Assembly (NCBI RefSeq): GCF_010093445.1
Contig: NZ_PDWW01000017.1
Span: 1-64,000, forward strand
Length of the DNA: 64,000 nucleotides
Direction of reading: 5' to 3'
Source of the DNA: Pseudoxanthomonas japonensis
Lineage (GTDB): Bacteria; Pseudomonadota; Gammaproteobacteria; Xanthomonadales; Xanthomonadaceae
This document shows, in pieces, positions 25,883 through 34,803 of the stretch (position 1 is the stretch's first letter; each line of letters opens with the position of its first letter). The position numbers and the translations under genes were made by a program. Under the pieces are notes generated by a model. The model saw nothing but the letters and a program-made list of their open reading frames with translations. It did no database searches and was not told the DNA's origin.

Positions 25883-28840
25883 ATGTCAACGCTCCAGCGT
25901 CGCCCCGCGGCGGCCGTTCGTGCCGGCCGTTCCGACGGCCGCAAGCTGCAACCCACCCTGCTGGCGCTCGGCATCGCCGTGATGCTGGCGGCGCCCGCCT
26001 ACGCCCAGGATGCCGCGCCGGCGCAGGAGGCCGAGAAGGCCACCGAACTCGATGCCGTCGTCGTCACCGGCATCCGTGGCTCCGTGTACAGGGCGCAGGA
26101 CATCAAGCGCGATGCCGACACCTTCGTCGATTCGGTCACCGCGCTGGACATCGGTGCGCTGCCGGACCGCAGCGTCACCGAGACGCTGTCGCGCATCCCG
26201 GGCGTGACCATCGACCGCTTCCTGACCGTCGGCGATCCCGAGCACTTCTCCGCCGAGGGTGGTGGCGTGCAGGTGCGCGGCCTCACCCAGGTGCGTTCGG
26301 AACTCAACGGACGCGACAGCTTCTCCGCTTCGGGCGGTCGTGCGCTGAGCTTCCAGGACGTACCCGCCGAGCTGATGGCTGGCGTCGACGTCTACAAGAA
26401 CCAGAAGGCCGACATGATCGAAGGCGGCCTGGGCGGCAGCGTCGACCTGCGCACCTTCATGCCGCTGGACATCGAGGGCCGTCGCATCGGCATGTCGTTC
26501 AGCGCCAATCGCGGTGACTTCGCCAAGCAGGTCAAGCCTGCGGGCTCGGTGCTTTTCAGCAACCGCTGGGACACCGATGCGGGCGAGTTCGGCGTGCTGG
26601 TCAACGTGGCCCATTCCGAACTGGCCACGCGCACCGACGGCATGTTCGTGCGGCCGTTCTTCAACACCGCCAACTCCGACCTCGACAACGACGGCACCAA
26701 CGAGAACCTGTGGCTGCCACGCGGCGCCGACTGGCGCACGCTGGAATACGAGCGCGAGCGCCAGGGCGCGTACGTCGCGCTGCAATGGCGCCCGAGCGAC
26801 AGCCTGGAGCTGTCCGCCACGGCGTTCCAGAGCCGCTACGACGAACTCTGGTACGAAGACGCGATCTTCGTGTCCAACGACCCGCTGCAGGTGCGTGTCG
26901 ACGCCAGCCAGCCCTACGAGATGAACGGCAACGTCTTCGTCTCCGGCCGCCTGCGCTCGAACGGCGACATCCCCATGGGCACGGACATCCGCGCCTCGCA
27001 CCGCAAGTCCGACACCACCGACTACTCGTTCGGCCTGAAGTGGCTGTTCAGCGACCGCACCGAGTTCTCCACCGATCTGCAGTACATCAAGGCGAACACC
27101 GAGGCACTGGACTCCACCGTCTCGCTCGGCCTCAACGTGCCCTACATCGACATCGACCTGGGTCATGGCGTACCGCGCATCGGCGTGGACAACCAGTTCA
27201 CCGCGAACCCCGCGAACTATTACTGGGGGTTCACCATGGACCACCAGGACGACAACACCGCCGACGAGGTGGCGTGGCGTGCGGACCTGAAGCACAGCTT
27301 CGACAGCACCTTCTTCGACTCCTTCAAGGTCGGCGTGCGTGTCACCGATCGCGATGCCCACAGCATCGACACCGGTTACGACTGGCAGCCCGTGTTCCAG
27401 ACGTGGATGCAGGGGTGGGCGCTGCCGGGGGGCGATCCGCCGCCGCCGCTGCCCGGCCTGGACCTCAACGGCACGGTCAATTCCAGCCTGACCAACCTGA
27501 TCACGTTCAACAATTTCTACCGGGGCGGCGCTGCGACGCCGGGATCGTTCTACTCGCCGGTGCTGGCGACCGCGCTCGGCTTCCCGAACAGCTATCTCGA
27601 CATCCATGGGGCGGCCGCGCCCTACTACACCTGCTGCTACGGCCAGATCACCCCGCGCAACCTGGCCGACCCGCAGTGGGGCAACGTGCAGAACGAGAAG
27701 ACCTACGCGGCTTACGCCATGGTCAACTTCGCGATGGACGACGCACGCATCGACGGCAATTTCGGCGTGCGCGTGGTGCGCACCGAGAACAGCGCGAGCG
27801 GTTACCTGGTGTACCCGAACAACGAATTCGCGCCCTACCTCGGCAACGGCCAGTCCGAGCCGGTCTCTGCTGAGAATTCCTACACCGATGTGTTGCCGAG
27901 CGCCAACGTGAAGTGGGAGCCGGCGGAGAACTGGGTCGTGCGATTCGCTGCGTCGAAGGCGATCGCGCGCCCGGCCTTCAGCGACATGCAGGCCTATCAG
28001 GTGCTCAGTGTCGCGGTCCGCGACGGTGTCGTCACCCAGCCGGGCGACCTGCTGCAACCGGGCGATCTGGAGCTCACCGGCAGTTCCACCGACAACCCGT
28101 ACCTGACGCCGATGAAGGCCAACCAGTTCGATCTGTCGCTGGAGTGGTACTTCGCGCCGGACAGCGGCGGCATGGCCTGGGTGAACTTCTTCTACAAGGA
28201 CATCAAGGACTATTTCCGCCAGCAGACCCAGCTCCTGACCTATCCCGGCATCGATGGCAACGACTACGACTACCGCGTGTCGCAGCTGGTCAACGTCGGC
28301 AAGGCGAAGATCCAGGGCGCGGAGATCGGCTGGAACCAGTTCTTCGACTTCCTGCCGGCGCCGTTCGACGGTTTCGGCATGTCGGCAAACTACACCTACA
28401 TCGACAGCACCACGAAGATCCCGGAGGCATCGAATGCGGTGCCGGTCGACACCGACGGTTCGCTGTTCGACGACCTGCCGGCCGACGGCCTGTCGAAGAA
28501 CTCCTACAACGTCGCTGCCTTCTACGAGAAGGGGCCGTGGCAGATCCGGCTGGCCTACAACTGGCGCAGCGAGTACCTGCTGTCGATCGGACCGAACGGC
28601 TACAACGGCGGCGATGGCGGCATCCCGTGGAAGCTGCCCGTCTACAGCGACAGCTTCGGCCAGCTGGACGGATCCATTTTCTACAAGATCTCCGACAACG
28701 TGCAGTTCGGCCTGGAGATGAACAACCTCAACAACGCCGAGCAGCGCACGCTGATGGACCAGAACGGCGCCGGCAAGCGCATCACCTCGTGGTACGTCAA
28801 CGATCGGCGGTACGCCGCGACGCTGCGCTTCACGTTCTGA
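25883..28840 (+). CDS. TonB-dependent outer-membrane receptor of the xyloglucan locus
   Basis: A 985-residue receptor. Signal peptide to about residue 41 (AAPAYAQ), TonB-box-like ELDAVVVTG at about 55-63, plug domain with IGALPDRSVTETLSRIPGVT and VRGLTQVRSELNGRD, then a 22-strand barrel ending in Phe (AATLRFTF). This long family is typical of carbohydrate receptors in Xanthomonadaceae. Position directly before the GH74 xyloglucanase suggests import of xyloglucan oligosaccharides. I chose the ATG at 25883 with GGGAGGGAAC upstream; in-frame codons further upstream precede no signal peptide. Confidence 0.92.
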   Translation: MSTLQRRPAAAVRAGRSDGRKLQPTLLALGIAVMLAAPAYAQDAAPAQEAEKATELDAVVVTGIRGSVYRAQDIKRDADTFVDSVTALDIGALPDRSVTETLSRIPGVTIDRFLTVGDPEHFSAEGGGVQVRGLTQVRSELNGRDSFSASGGRALSFQDVPAELMAGVDVYKNQKADMIEGGLGGSVDLRTFMPLDIEGRRIGMSFSANRGDFAKQVKPAGSVLFSNRWDTDAGEFGVLVNVAHSELATRTDGMFVRPFFNTANSDLDNDGTNENLWLPRGADWRTLEYERERQGAYVALQWRPSDSLELSATAFQSRYDELWYEDAIFVSNDPLQVRVDASQPYEMNGNVFVSGRLRSNGDIPMGTDIRASHRKSDTTDYSFGLKWLFSDRTEFSTDLQYIKANTEALDSTVSLGLNVPYIDIDLGHGVPRIGVDNQFTANPANYYWGFTMDHQDDNTADEVAWRADLKHSFDSTFFDSFKVGVRVTDRDAHSIDTGYDWQPVFQTWMQGWALPGGDPPPPLPGLDLNGTVNSSLTNLITFNNFYRGGAATPGSFYSPVLATALGFPNSYLDIHGAAAPYYTCCYGQITPRNLADPQWGNVQNEKTYAAYAMVNFAMDDARIDGNFGVRVVRTENSASGYLVYPNNEFAPYLGNGQSEPVSAENSYTDVLPSANVKWEPAENWVVRFAASKAIARPAFSDMQAYQVLSVAVRDGVVTQPGDLLQPGDLELTGSSTDNPYLTPMKANQFDLSLEWYFAPDSGGMAWVNFFYKDIKDYFRQQTQLLTYPGIDGNDYDYRVSQLVNVGKAKIQGAEIGWNQFFDFLPAPFDGFGMSANYTYIDSTTKIPEASNAVPVDTDGSLFDDLPADGLSKNSYNVAAFYEKGPWQIRLAYNWRSEYLLSIGPNGYNGGDGGIPWKLPVYSDSFGQLDGSIFYKISDNVQFGLEMNNLNNAEQRTLMDQNGAGKRITSWYVNDRRYAATLRFTF

Positions 28841-28852
28841 CGCTGCATCGCG

Positions 28853-28881
28853 CGGGACGGCCGGGCACTCCGGCCGTTCCG
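28853..28881 (+). terminator. intercistronic hairpin after the TonB receptor gene
   Basis: ACGGCCGG (28857-28864) and CCGGCCGT (28870-28877) form a perfect 8-bp stem with a 5-nt loop, extendable to 12 bp with one G-U pair. No T-tract follows. It may act as a partial terminator or protect the receptor mRNA 3' end, allowing more receptor than downstream enzymes. Confidence 0.5.
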
Positions 28882-28936
28882 TCGCAGGGTGCGCATCCTG
28901 CCGGCGCACCGGCTGTTCCCCCCGACAGGAGACACC

Positions 28937-31135
28937 GTGCTCACGCTTCGCCTGATCCTCGCGCTTTCCGTTTTCCTGCTGGTGCCCGGCGCGGCGGCGA
29001 AGGATGACGTGACCGGCTACCGCTGGCGCAATGTCGCCATCGGCGGTGGTGGCTTCGTCAGCGGGCTGGTGTTCCACCCACATGAGAAAGACCTGCTGTA
29101 CGCGCGCACCGACATCGGGGGCGCCTACCGCTGGCTGCCGGGCGAGCGCCGCTGGCAGCCGCTGATGGACTGGATGGGTTACGAGGACAGCGGGCGCTTC
29201 GGTGTGGAAAGCCTGGCGCTGGATCCGTCCGATCCGGACCGCCTCTACCTGGCCGTCGGTACCTATCTGCATGAGCGCGGCGCCGATGGCGCGATCCTGC
29301 GCTCGCGCGACCGCGGCGCGACGTTCCAGCGGACCACCCTGCCGTTCAAGTTCGGCGGCAACGAGCAGGGGCGCGGCAACGGCGAGCGTCTTGCCGTCGA
29401 TCCGAACGATGGCCGCGTCGTGATGTTCGGCACGCGCGCCGACGGCCTGTGGCGCAGCGACGACGCCGGCGCGCAATGGCACGAAGTGAAGGGCTTTCCT
29501 GCCGTGGCGAAATCGCGCTCGGCGTGGGCCGCCGGCTGGCGCGACCTGCGCCCGGTCGGCATCGCGTTCGTGGTGTTCGATCCCGCCAGCGGCACGCGCG
29601 GCAGCGCATCGAAGACGCTGTATGCCGGCGTGTCCACGAAGGAGACCAGCCTGTTCCGTTCGCGCGACGGCGGCGCGAGCTGGGAGGCGGTGCCCGGCCA
29701 GCCGGTCGGCCTGCGGCCCAGCCACATGGTGCGCGACGCGCGCGGGCGCTGGCTGCTGAGCTACGGCGACGAGCCGGGTCCGAACAACATGGCCGATGGC
29801 GCGGTATGGCGCTTCGACCCCGCCGGCGACCGGTGGGAGGACATCACGCCGGTGCGGCGCGCGAAGACCGACGGCGGCTTCGGCTGGGGTGCGGTCGCCG
29901 TGCAGGCCGACAATCCCGACGTCATCATCGCCAGCACGTTCCGCCGCTACCAGCCGCACGACGACCTCTACCGCAGCCTCGATGGCGGGCGCTCGTGGAC
30001 GGCGCTGTTCCCGCGCTCGCAGTTCGATCATGCCTCAGCACCGTGGACCTCCGATGCCAAGCCGCACTGGATGGCCGACATCGAGATCGATCCGTTCGAT
30101 CCCGACCGCCTGCTGTTCGTGACGGGCTACGGCGTGTGGGCGTCCACCAATGCGCGTGCGTTCGACGGCGGTGCCGACCTGCAGTGGCGCTTCGAACAGG
30201 CCGGCTTCGAGGAGACCGTGCCGCTGGCACTGGCCAGCCCGCCGCAGGGCGCGCACCTGGTGAGCGGGCTGGGCGATGTCGATGGCTTCGTGCACGACTC
30301 ACTGGACGTCTCGCAGCAACGCTTCGCCGGCGTGCGCTTCTCCAACACCGAGAGCCTGGCGTTCGCCGGTCGTGCGCCGCAGGTGATGGTACGCACCGGC
30401 TATTTCCACAACCGGCCGGAGGGCGCAGTCCGTGGCGCCTGGTCGAACGATGGTGGGCGCACGTGGACGGCGTTCGCGAGCGAGCCGCCGGATGGCGAGG
30501 GCGCCGGACAGATCACGCTGGCGGCCGACGGCAAGCGTGCCATCTGGCGTCCGCGCAACGGCGAGCACCATTGGATCACCGCCGACATGGGCGGACGCTG
30601 GCAGCAGGTGAAAGGCCTGCCGAAGACAGCCGTGGTGGAAGCCGACCGCGTCGACGAAGGCATCTACTACGGCTTCGATGCGATCAGCGGAAAGCTCTAT
30701 GTCAGCGGCAACGGTGGCGTCGCTTTCGAGGAAGTGCGCGCGCCCGTCGGCGAGATCGGCGACTGGTATCGCGCCGAGATCCGGCCGCATCCGGACAGGT
30801 CGGGCGAAGCCTGGATCGCCGCCTCATGGCGCGGGCTGCTGCATCTGTCGCCCGGCAAGCTCCAGCGCGTACCCGGCGTGGACAACGTCATGTCGGTGGG
30901 CCTGGGCAAGCCGGCGAAGGACGGCGATGCGCCGGTGCTGTTCGTGTTTGGCGAAGTGCGGGGCCAGCGTGGCCTTTACCGCTCCGACGACGGCGGACGG
31001 CGCTGGCAGCGGATCGACAGTGACGCACTGCGGTTTGGCGGCATCATCCGCCATGTGACGGGCGATCCCCGCCTGCACGGTCGCGTCTACTTCGGCACCG
31101 AAGGACGTGGCATCTGGTACGGAGATTCCCAATGA
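28937..31135 (+). CDS. GH74 xyloglucanase, secreted
   Basis: A 732-residue protein with a signal peptide to about residue 21. It is built of Asp-box-like beta-propeller repeats (LYRSLDGGRSW, LFRSRDGGASWEAV, WSNDGGRTWTAF, LYRSDDGGRRW). The family nucleophile/base is Asp59 in YARTDIGGAYRW and the second Asp lies in VSGLGDVDGF. GH74 enzymes cut the glucan backbone of xyloglucan. I chose the GTG at 28937 because ACAGGAGAC lies seven bases upstream and a signal peptide follows at once. It overlaps the next gene by 4 bp. Confidence 0.93.
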   Translation: MLTLRLILALSVFLLVPGAAAKDDVTGYRWRNVAIGGGGFVSGLVFHPHEKDLLYARTDIGGAYRWLPGERRWQPLMDWMGYEDSGRFGVESLALDPSDPDRLYLAVGTYLHERGADGAILRSRDRGATFQRTTLPFKFGGNEQGRGNGERLAVDPNDGRVVMFGTRADGLWRSDDAGAQWHEVKGFPAVAKSRSAWAAGWRDLRPVGIAFVVFDPASGTRGSASKTLYAGVSTKETSLFRSRDGGASWEAVPGQPVGLRPSHMVRDARGRWLLSYGDEPGPNNMADGAVWRFDPAGDRWEDITPVRRAKTDGGFGWGAVAVQADNPDVIIASTFRRYQPHDDLYRSLDGGRSWTALFPRSQFDHASAPWTSDAKPHWMADIEIDPFDPDRLLFVTGYGVWASTNARAFDGGADLQWRFEQAGFEETVPLALASPPQGAHLVSGLGDVDGFVHDSLDVSQQRFAGVRFSNTESLAFAGRAPQVMVRTGYFHNRPEGAVRGAWSNDGGRTWTAFASEPPDGEGAGQITLAADGKRAIWRPRNGEHHWITADMGGRWQQVKGLPKTAVVEADRVDEGIYYGFDAISGKLYVSGNGGVAFEEVRAPVGEIGDWYRAEIRPHPDRSGEAWIAASWRGLLHLSPGKLQRVPGVDNVMSVGLGKPAKDGDAPVLFVFGEVRGQRGLYRSDDGGRRWQRIDSDALRFGGIIRHVTGDPRLHGRVYFGTEGRGIWYGDSQ

Positions 31136-33042
31136 TTCGAGTCGTTGTGTTGTTGCTGGGCCTGCTGTCGATCCCCGCCGTGCAGGCGGTCGAACTGCCC
31201 CGCCTCTTCGCCGATGGCATGGTCGTGCAACGCGATCAGCCGATCAGCGTGTGGGGCCAGGCGGCGCCGGGTGTGCGCGTGCGTGTGACTTTCGCCGGCC
31301 GCGATGCCGCCACGCAGGCTGGCCCCGATGGCCGCTGGTCGCTGGCGCTGCCGCCGCAGACGGCCGGTGGCCCGCACGTGATGCGCATCGACGACGGCAC
31401 GCAACCGCGCGTGCTGCACGACGTGCTGGTGGGCGACGTGTGGCTTGCCAGCGGGCAGTCGAACATGGAGTGGCCCTTGGCGCAGTCGGCCGATGCCGAT
31501 GCCGAGATCGCACGCGCCACCGATCCGCAGATCCGCCATTTCAAGGTTCCGCGCGCCTGGTCGGGTGAGCCGCAGGCGCAGTTGGCCGGCGGCGAATGGG
31601 TGGCGTCGTCGCCCCAGGTGGCGGGCTCGTTCTCGGCCGTGGCCCACTTCTTCGCGCGCGAGCTGCGCAAGGTGACCGGCGTGCCGATCGGCATCATCGA
31701 CAGCACCTGGGGCGGCAGCGCGATCGAGGCCTGGATGGATGCCGCCACGCAAGGCATCGACGCTGCGGGCATGGCAGGCCTCGACCGCCAGTTGCGCGAG
31801 GAGGAGGACAAGGCGTTGGCGGACACGCGGGCGCGGCTCGCGCGATGGACGCTGCCGGCCGACGATGGCGACTGGCAGTCCGCCGGACTCGATGAAGCGC
31901 GATGGGACACGCTGCAGGTGCCTGGCCTGTGGGAGAGCGCAGGCTGGAATGGCATGGACGGCATCGCGTGGTATCGCACGACATTCACGCTGGGCGCTGC
32001 CGAGGCCGCGCAGGGAATCGTGCTCGGCCTGGGACGCATCGACGACAGCGATACCGCGTGGGTCAATGGCGTGGAAGTCGGGCGTACCCACATGCAGTAC
32101 AACGTGCCGCGCGCCTACGCCGTGCCGGCATCGGCGCTGAGGGCCGGCGTGAACCACATCGCCGTGCGCGTGACCGATACCGGTGGCGGTGGCGGAATCC
32201 ATGGTCCTGAGAGCGAACTGTTCGTGCAGCCTGCGGGCGGCACGCCGCGTCCGCTGGCCGGCCAGTGGAAGTTCCGCCCCGCTCTCGTCAGTTCGCTGGC
32301 GCTCGATGGCGACAAGAACCAGCGCCCGACGCTCCTCTACAACGCGATGATCCATCCCCTGCAACCGTTCGCGCTGCGGGGCGTGATCTGGTACCAGGGC
32401 GAATCCAATGCCGGCAGCGTCGAGCGGTCGCTGGCGTACCGCACCCAGTTCCCGGCGCTGATCGGCCAGTGGCGCCGGCAGTGGGACGCACCTCGGCTGC
32501 CGTTCCTCTGGGTGCAACTGGCCAGCTGGCGTTCCGGCAGCGACACGGGCGATATCAGCCCGTGGTCGGTGTTGCGCGAGTCGCAGACGGCGACATTGTC
32601 GCTGCCGGCGACTGCGCAGGCAGTCGCGATCGACATCGGCGACGCCGCCGACATTCATCCTGCCAACAAGCAGGACGTCGGCAAGCGCCTTGCGCTGGCG
32701 GCACGGCATGTCGCGTACGGCGAGTCGCTTGTGTACTCAGGCCCGTCCCCTGCCGACACCACGTTCGCCGGGAGCACTGCGCAGGTGGTGTTCCGCGACC
32801 AGGGCAGCGCGCTCGCGGTGCGTGGCGGCGGCACGGCCGTGCATGGTTTCGCGCTGGCCGGTGCCGACCGGGTGTTCCATCCCGCGACGGCGACCATCGA
32901 AGGGCACCGCATCGTGGTGCGCAGCGAGGCGGTGCCGTCTCCGGTCGCCGTGCGTTATGGGTGGCACGACGACGCCCCGGACGCCGATCTGGTGAACGCC
33001 GCCGGCCTGCCGGCCTCGCCGTTCCGCAGCGACACCTGGTGA
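31132..33042 (+). CDS. CE20-type SGNH acetylesterase (xyloglucan acetylesterase)
   Basis: A 636-residue secreted esterase (signal to about residue 19). The SGNH fold is split: the nucleophile Ser110 lies in WLASGQSNMEWPL and the Asp507/His509 pair in DIGDAADIHPANK. Residues about 225-370 form an inserted sugar-binding-like beta-sandwich (DSDTAWVNGVEVG). This split layout is that of the sialate O-acetylesterase-like CE20 enzymes described in Xanthomonas xyloglucan loci, which remove acetyl groups from galactosyl side chains. ATG overlaps the GH74 stop (ATGA). Confidence 0.9.
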   Translation: MIRVVVLLLGLLSIPAVQAVELPRLFADGMVVQRDQPISVWGQAAPGVRVRVTFAGRDAATQAGPDGRWSLALPPQTAGGPHVMRIDDGTQPRVLHDVLVGDVWLASGQSNMEWPLAQSADADAEIARATDPQIRHFKVPRAWSGEPQAQLAGGEWVASSPQVAGSFSAVAHFFARELRKVTGVPIGIIDSTWGGSAIEAWMDAATQGIDAAGMAGLDRQLREEEDKALADTRARLARWTLPADDGDWQSAGLDEARWDTLQVPGLWESAGWNGMDGIAWYRTTFTLGAAEAAQGIVLGLGRIDDSDTAWVNGVEVGRTHMQYNVPRAYAVPASALRAGVNHIAVRVTDTGGGGGIHGPESELFVQPAGGTPRPLAGQWKFRPALVSSLALDGDKNQRPTLLYNAMIHPLQPFALRGVIWYQGESNAGSVERSLAYRTQFPALIGQWRRQWDAPRLPFLWVQLASWRSGSDTGDISPWSVLRESQTATLSLPATAQAVAIDIGDAADIHPANKQDVGKRLALAARHVAYGESLVYSGPSPADTTFAGSTAQVVFRDQGSALAVRGGGTAVHGFALAGADRVFHPATATIEGHRIVVRSEAVPSPVAVRYGWHDDAPDADLVNAAGLPASPFRSDTW

Positions 33043-33058
33043 ACCTGGAGTCTTCTTG

Positions 33059-34735
33059 ATGATGCCTCGCCTGTTCCGTGTACTCGCGTCTTCCGGCCTG
33101 CTGGCCGCCATCCTGTTGCAGGCCGCCTGCCAGCCCGGCAGCGATCCGGCGAAGGCGGGCGCCGACGCGACGGCGGCTGATCCAGGCGACGGCCGCGGGG
33201 CACCGATTCCGGAGATCGTCAGCAAGGAGGGCCGCCACGCGCTGCTGGTCGACGGTGCGCCGTTCCTGATCCTCGGTGCGCAGGTCAACAATTCCAGCAA
33301 CTGGCCGCCGGCGCTGGACGACGTATGGCCCGCCATCGACGTGGTGAAGCCGAACACGGTGATGGTGCCGGTGGCATGGGAACAGGTGGAGGCGACGGAG
33401 GGAACGTTCGACTTCTCCTTCGTCGACGTGCTGCTCAAGCAGGCTCGCGAGAAGAAGGTGCGCCTGATCCTGCTGTGGTTCGCGACATGGAAGAACAACG
33501 GGCCCAACTACGCCCCGGCGTGGGTCAAGCTGGACAACGTGCGGTTCCCGCGCGTCGTCACCGCCGACGGACGCACGCTGAATTCGCTGTCGCCGCACGC
33601 GCAGGCCACGCTGGAGGCGGACCGCAAGGCCTTCGTCGCGCTGATGACGCACCTGAAGGCCGCCGACCCGCAGCGCACCGTCATCATGGTGCAGCCGCAG
33701 AACGAGCCCGGCACCTACGGCAGCGTGCGCGACTTTTCGCCGCTGGCACAGAAGGTGTTCGAGGGGCCTGTCCCCGACGCCCTGCTGAAGAAGCTCGGCA
33801 AGTCGCCCGGCACGTGGCGCGACGTGTTCGGCGCCGATGCCGACGAGTTCTTCCACGCGTGGCATATCGCGCATTACATCGACCAGGTCGCGGAAGCGGG
33901 CAAGGCGGTCTATCCGCTGCCGATGTACATCAACGCCGCGTTGCGCGGACCGTTCAACCCGGGCCAGCCGGGCCAGTACGCCAGTGGCGGTCCCACCGAC
34001 AACGTACTCGACGTGTACAAGGCCGCGGCGCCGCACATCGACCTGCTGACGCCCGACATCTACATGCCGGAGTACACGCACTACACCACGGTGCTGGACC
34101 GCTATGCGCGGCCCGACAACGCACTGTTCGTGTCCGAGACCGGCAACCGCGACGAGTACGCGCGCTACTTCTTCTCAGCGCTGGGGGAACAGGCGATCGG
34201 CTGGTCGCCTTTCGGCGTCGATTTCTCGCACTACACCAACTGGCCACTGGGCGCGAAGAAGGTGGACCCGGAGACGCTGGCCTCGTTCGCGTTGAACTAC
34301 GCCATCGTGCGACCGGCAGCGGGCGTCATCGCCCAGGCCAGCTTCGAGGGCAAGGTGCGCGGCACCGCCGAGCAGCCGGGCCAGCCCGTGCAGACGGTGA
34401 AGATCGACGACCGCTGGAACATGGTGGTCACCTACGGCGTGCCGCAGTTCTGGTTCCAGGGCGAGGCGCCCGGCAACCCCGAACCGATCGGGCGCGCGCT
34501 GGTGGTGCAGCTCGGTCCGGACGAGTTCCTGGTGGCGGGCGCGCATGCGCGCATCAACATCGATGCGGTGGATCCGGCCGTCGCCGCGCGTCAGATCTAC
34601 GAATACGTCGACGAAGGCACCTACGTCGACGGCAAATGGGTCTTCCGCCGCCGCTGGAACGGCGACCAGACCGACTACGGCCTCAACTTCTCCGACGCCC
34701 CGCAGCTGCTGCGGGTGAAGTTGGCGACCTACTGA
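33059..34735 (+). CDS. GH35 beta-galactosidase lipoprotein
   Basis: About 558 residues. The signal ends in a lipobox (LLQAAC, Cys24), so it is a membrane-anchored periplasmic or outer-membrane enzyme. TIM-barrel acids are Glu216 in VQPQNEPGTYG (acid/base) and Glu360 in FVSETGNRD (nucleophile), followed by a C-terminal beta domain (DUF5597-like). It would remove galactose from xyloglucan oligosaccharides after deacetylation and defucosylation. The ATG at 33059, with GGAG upstream, is preferred over a TTG at 33056; a second ATG follows directly. Confidence 0.9.
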   Translation: MMPRLFRVLASSGLLAAILLQAACQPGSDPAKAGADATAADPGDGRGAPIPEIVSKEGRHALLVDGAPFLILGAQVNNSSNWPPALDDVWPAIDVVKPNTVMVPVAWEQVEATEGTFDFSFVDVLLKQAREKKVRLILLWFATWKNNGPNYAPAWVKLDNVRFPRVVTADGRTLNSLSPHAQATLEADRKAFVALMTHLKAADPQRTVIMVQPQNEPGTYGSVRDFSPLAQKVFEGPVPDALLKKLGKSPGTWRDVFGADADEFFHAWHIAHYIDQVAEAGKAVYPLPMYINAALRGPFNPGQPGQYASGGPTDNVLDVYKAAAPHIDLLTPDIYMPEYTHYTTVLDRYARPDNALFVSETGNRDEYARYFFSALGEQAIGWSPFGVDFSHYTNWPLGAKKVDPETLASFALNYAIVRPAAGVIAQASFEGKVRGTAEQPGQPVQTVKIDDRWNMVVTYGVPQFWFQGEAPGNPEPIGRALVVQLGPDEFLVAGAHARINIDAVDPAVAARQIYEYVDEGTYVDGKWVFRRRWNGDQTDYGLNFSDAPQLLRVKLATY

Positions 34736-34744
34736 ACGATCCAC

Positions 34745-34763
34745 GGGGCGGCTTCTTCGCCCC
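34745..34763 (+). repeat. hairpin between GH35 and GH31 genes
   Basis: GGGGCG and CGCCCC pair around a 7-nt loop in the 68-bp gap. There is no T-tract, so a processing or stability element is as likely as a terminator. Confidence 0.4.
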
Positions 34764-34803
34764 ATGAACCGGGACGCCTGCGGGCGCCCACGAGGAGCAT
34801 GCG

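Noticed and set aside
25886-30031. Very long open frame (about 1380 codons) on the minus strand opposite the TonB receptor and GH74 genes
   Set aside because: It is antisense to two clear genes, has no signal or domain, and long antisense frames are expected in such GC-rich codon use.
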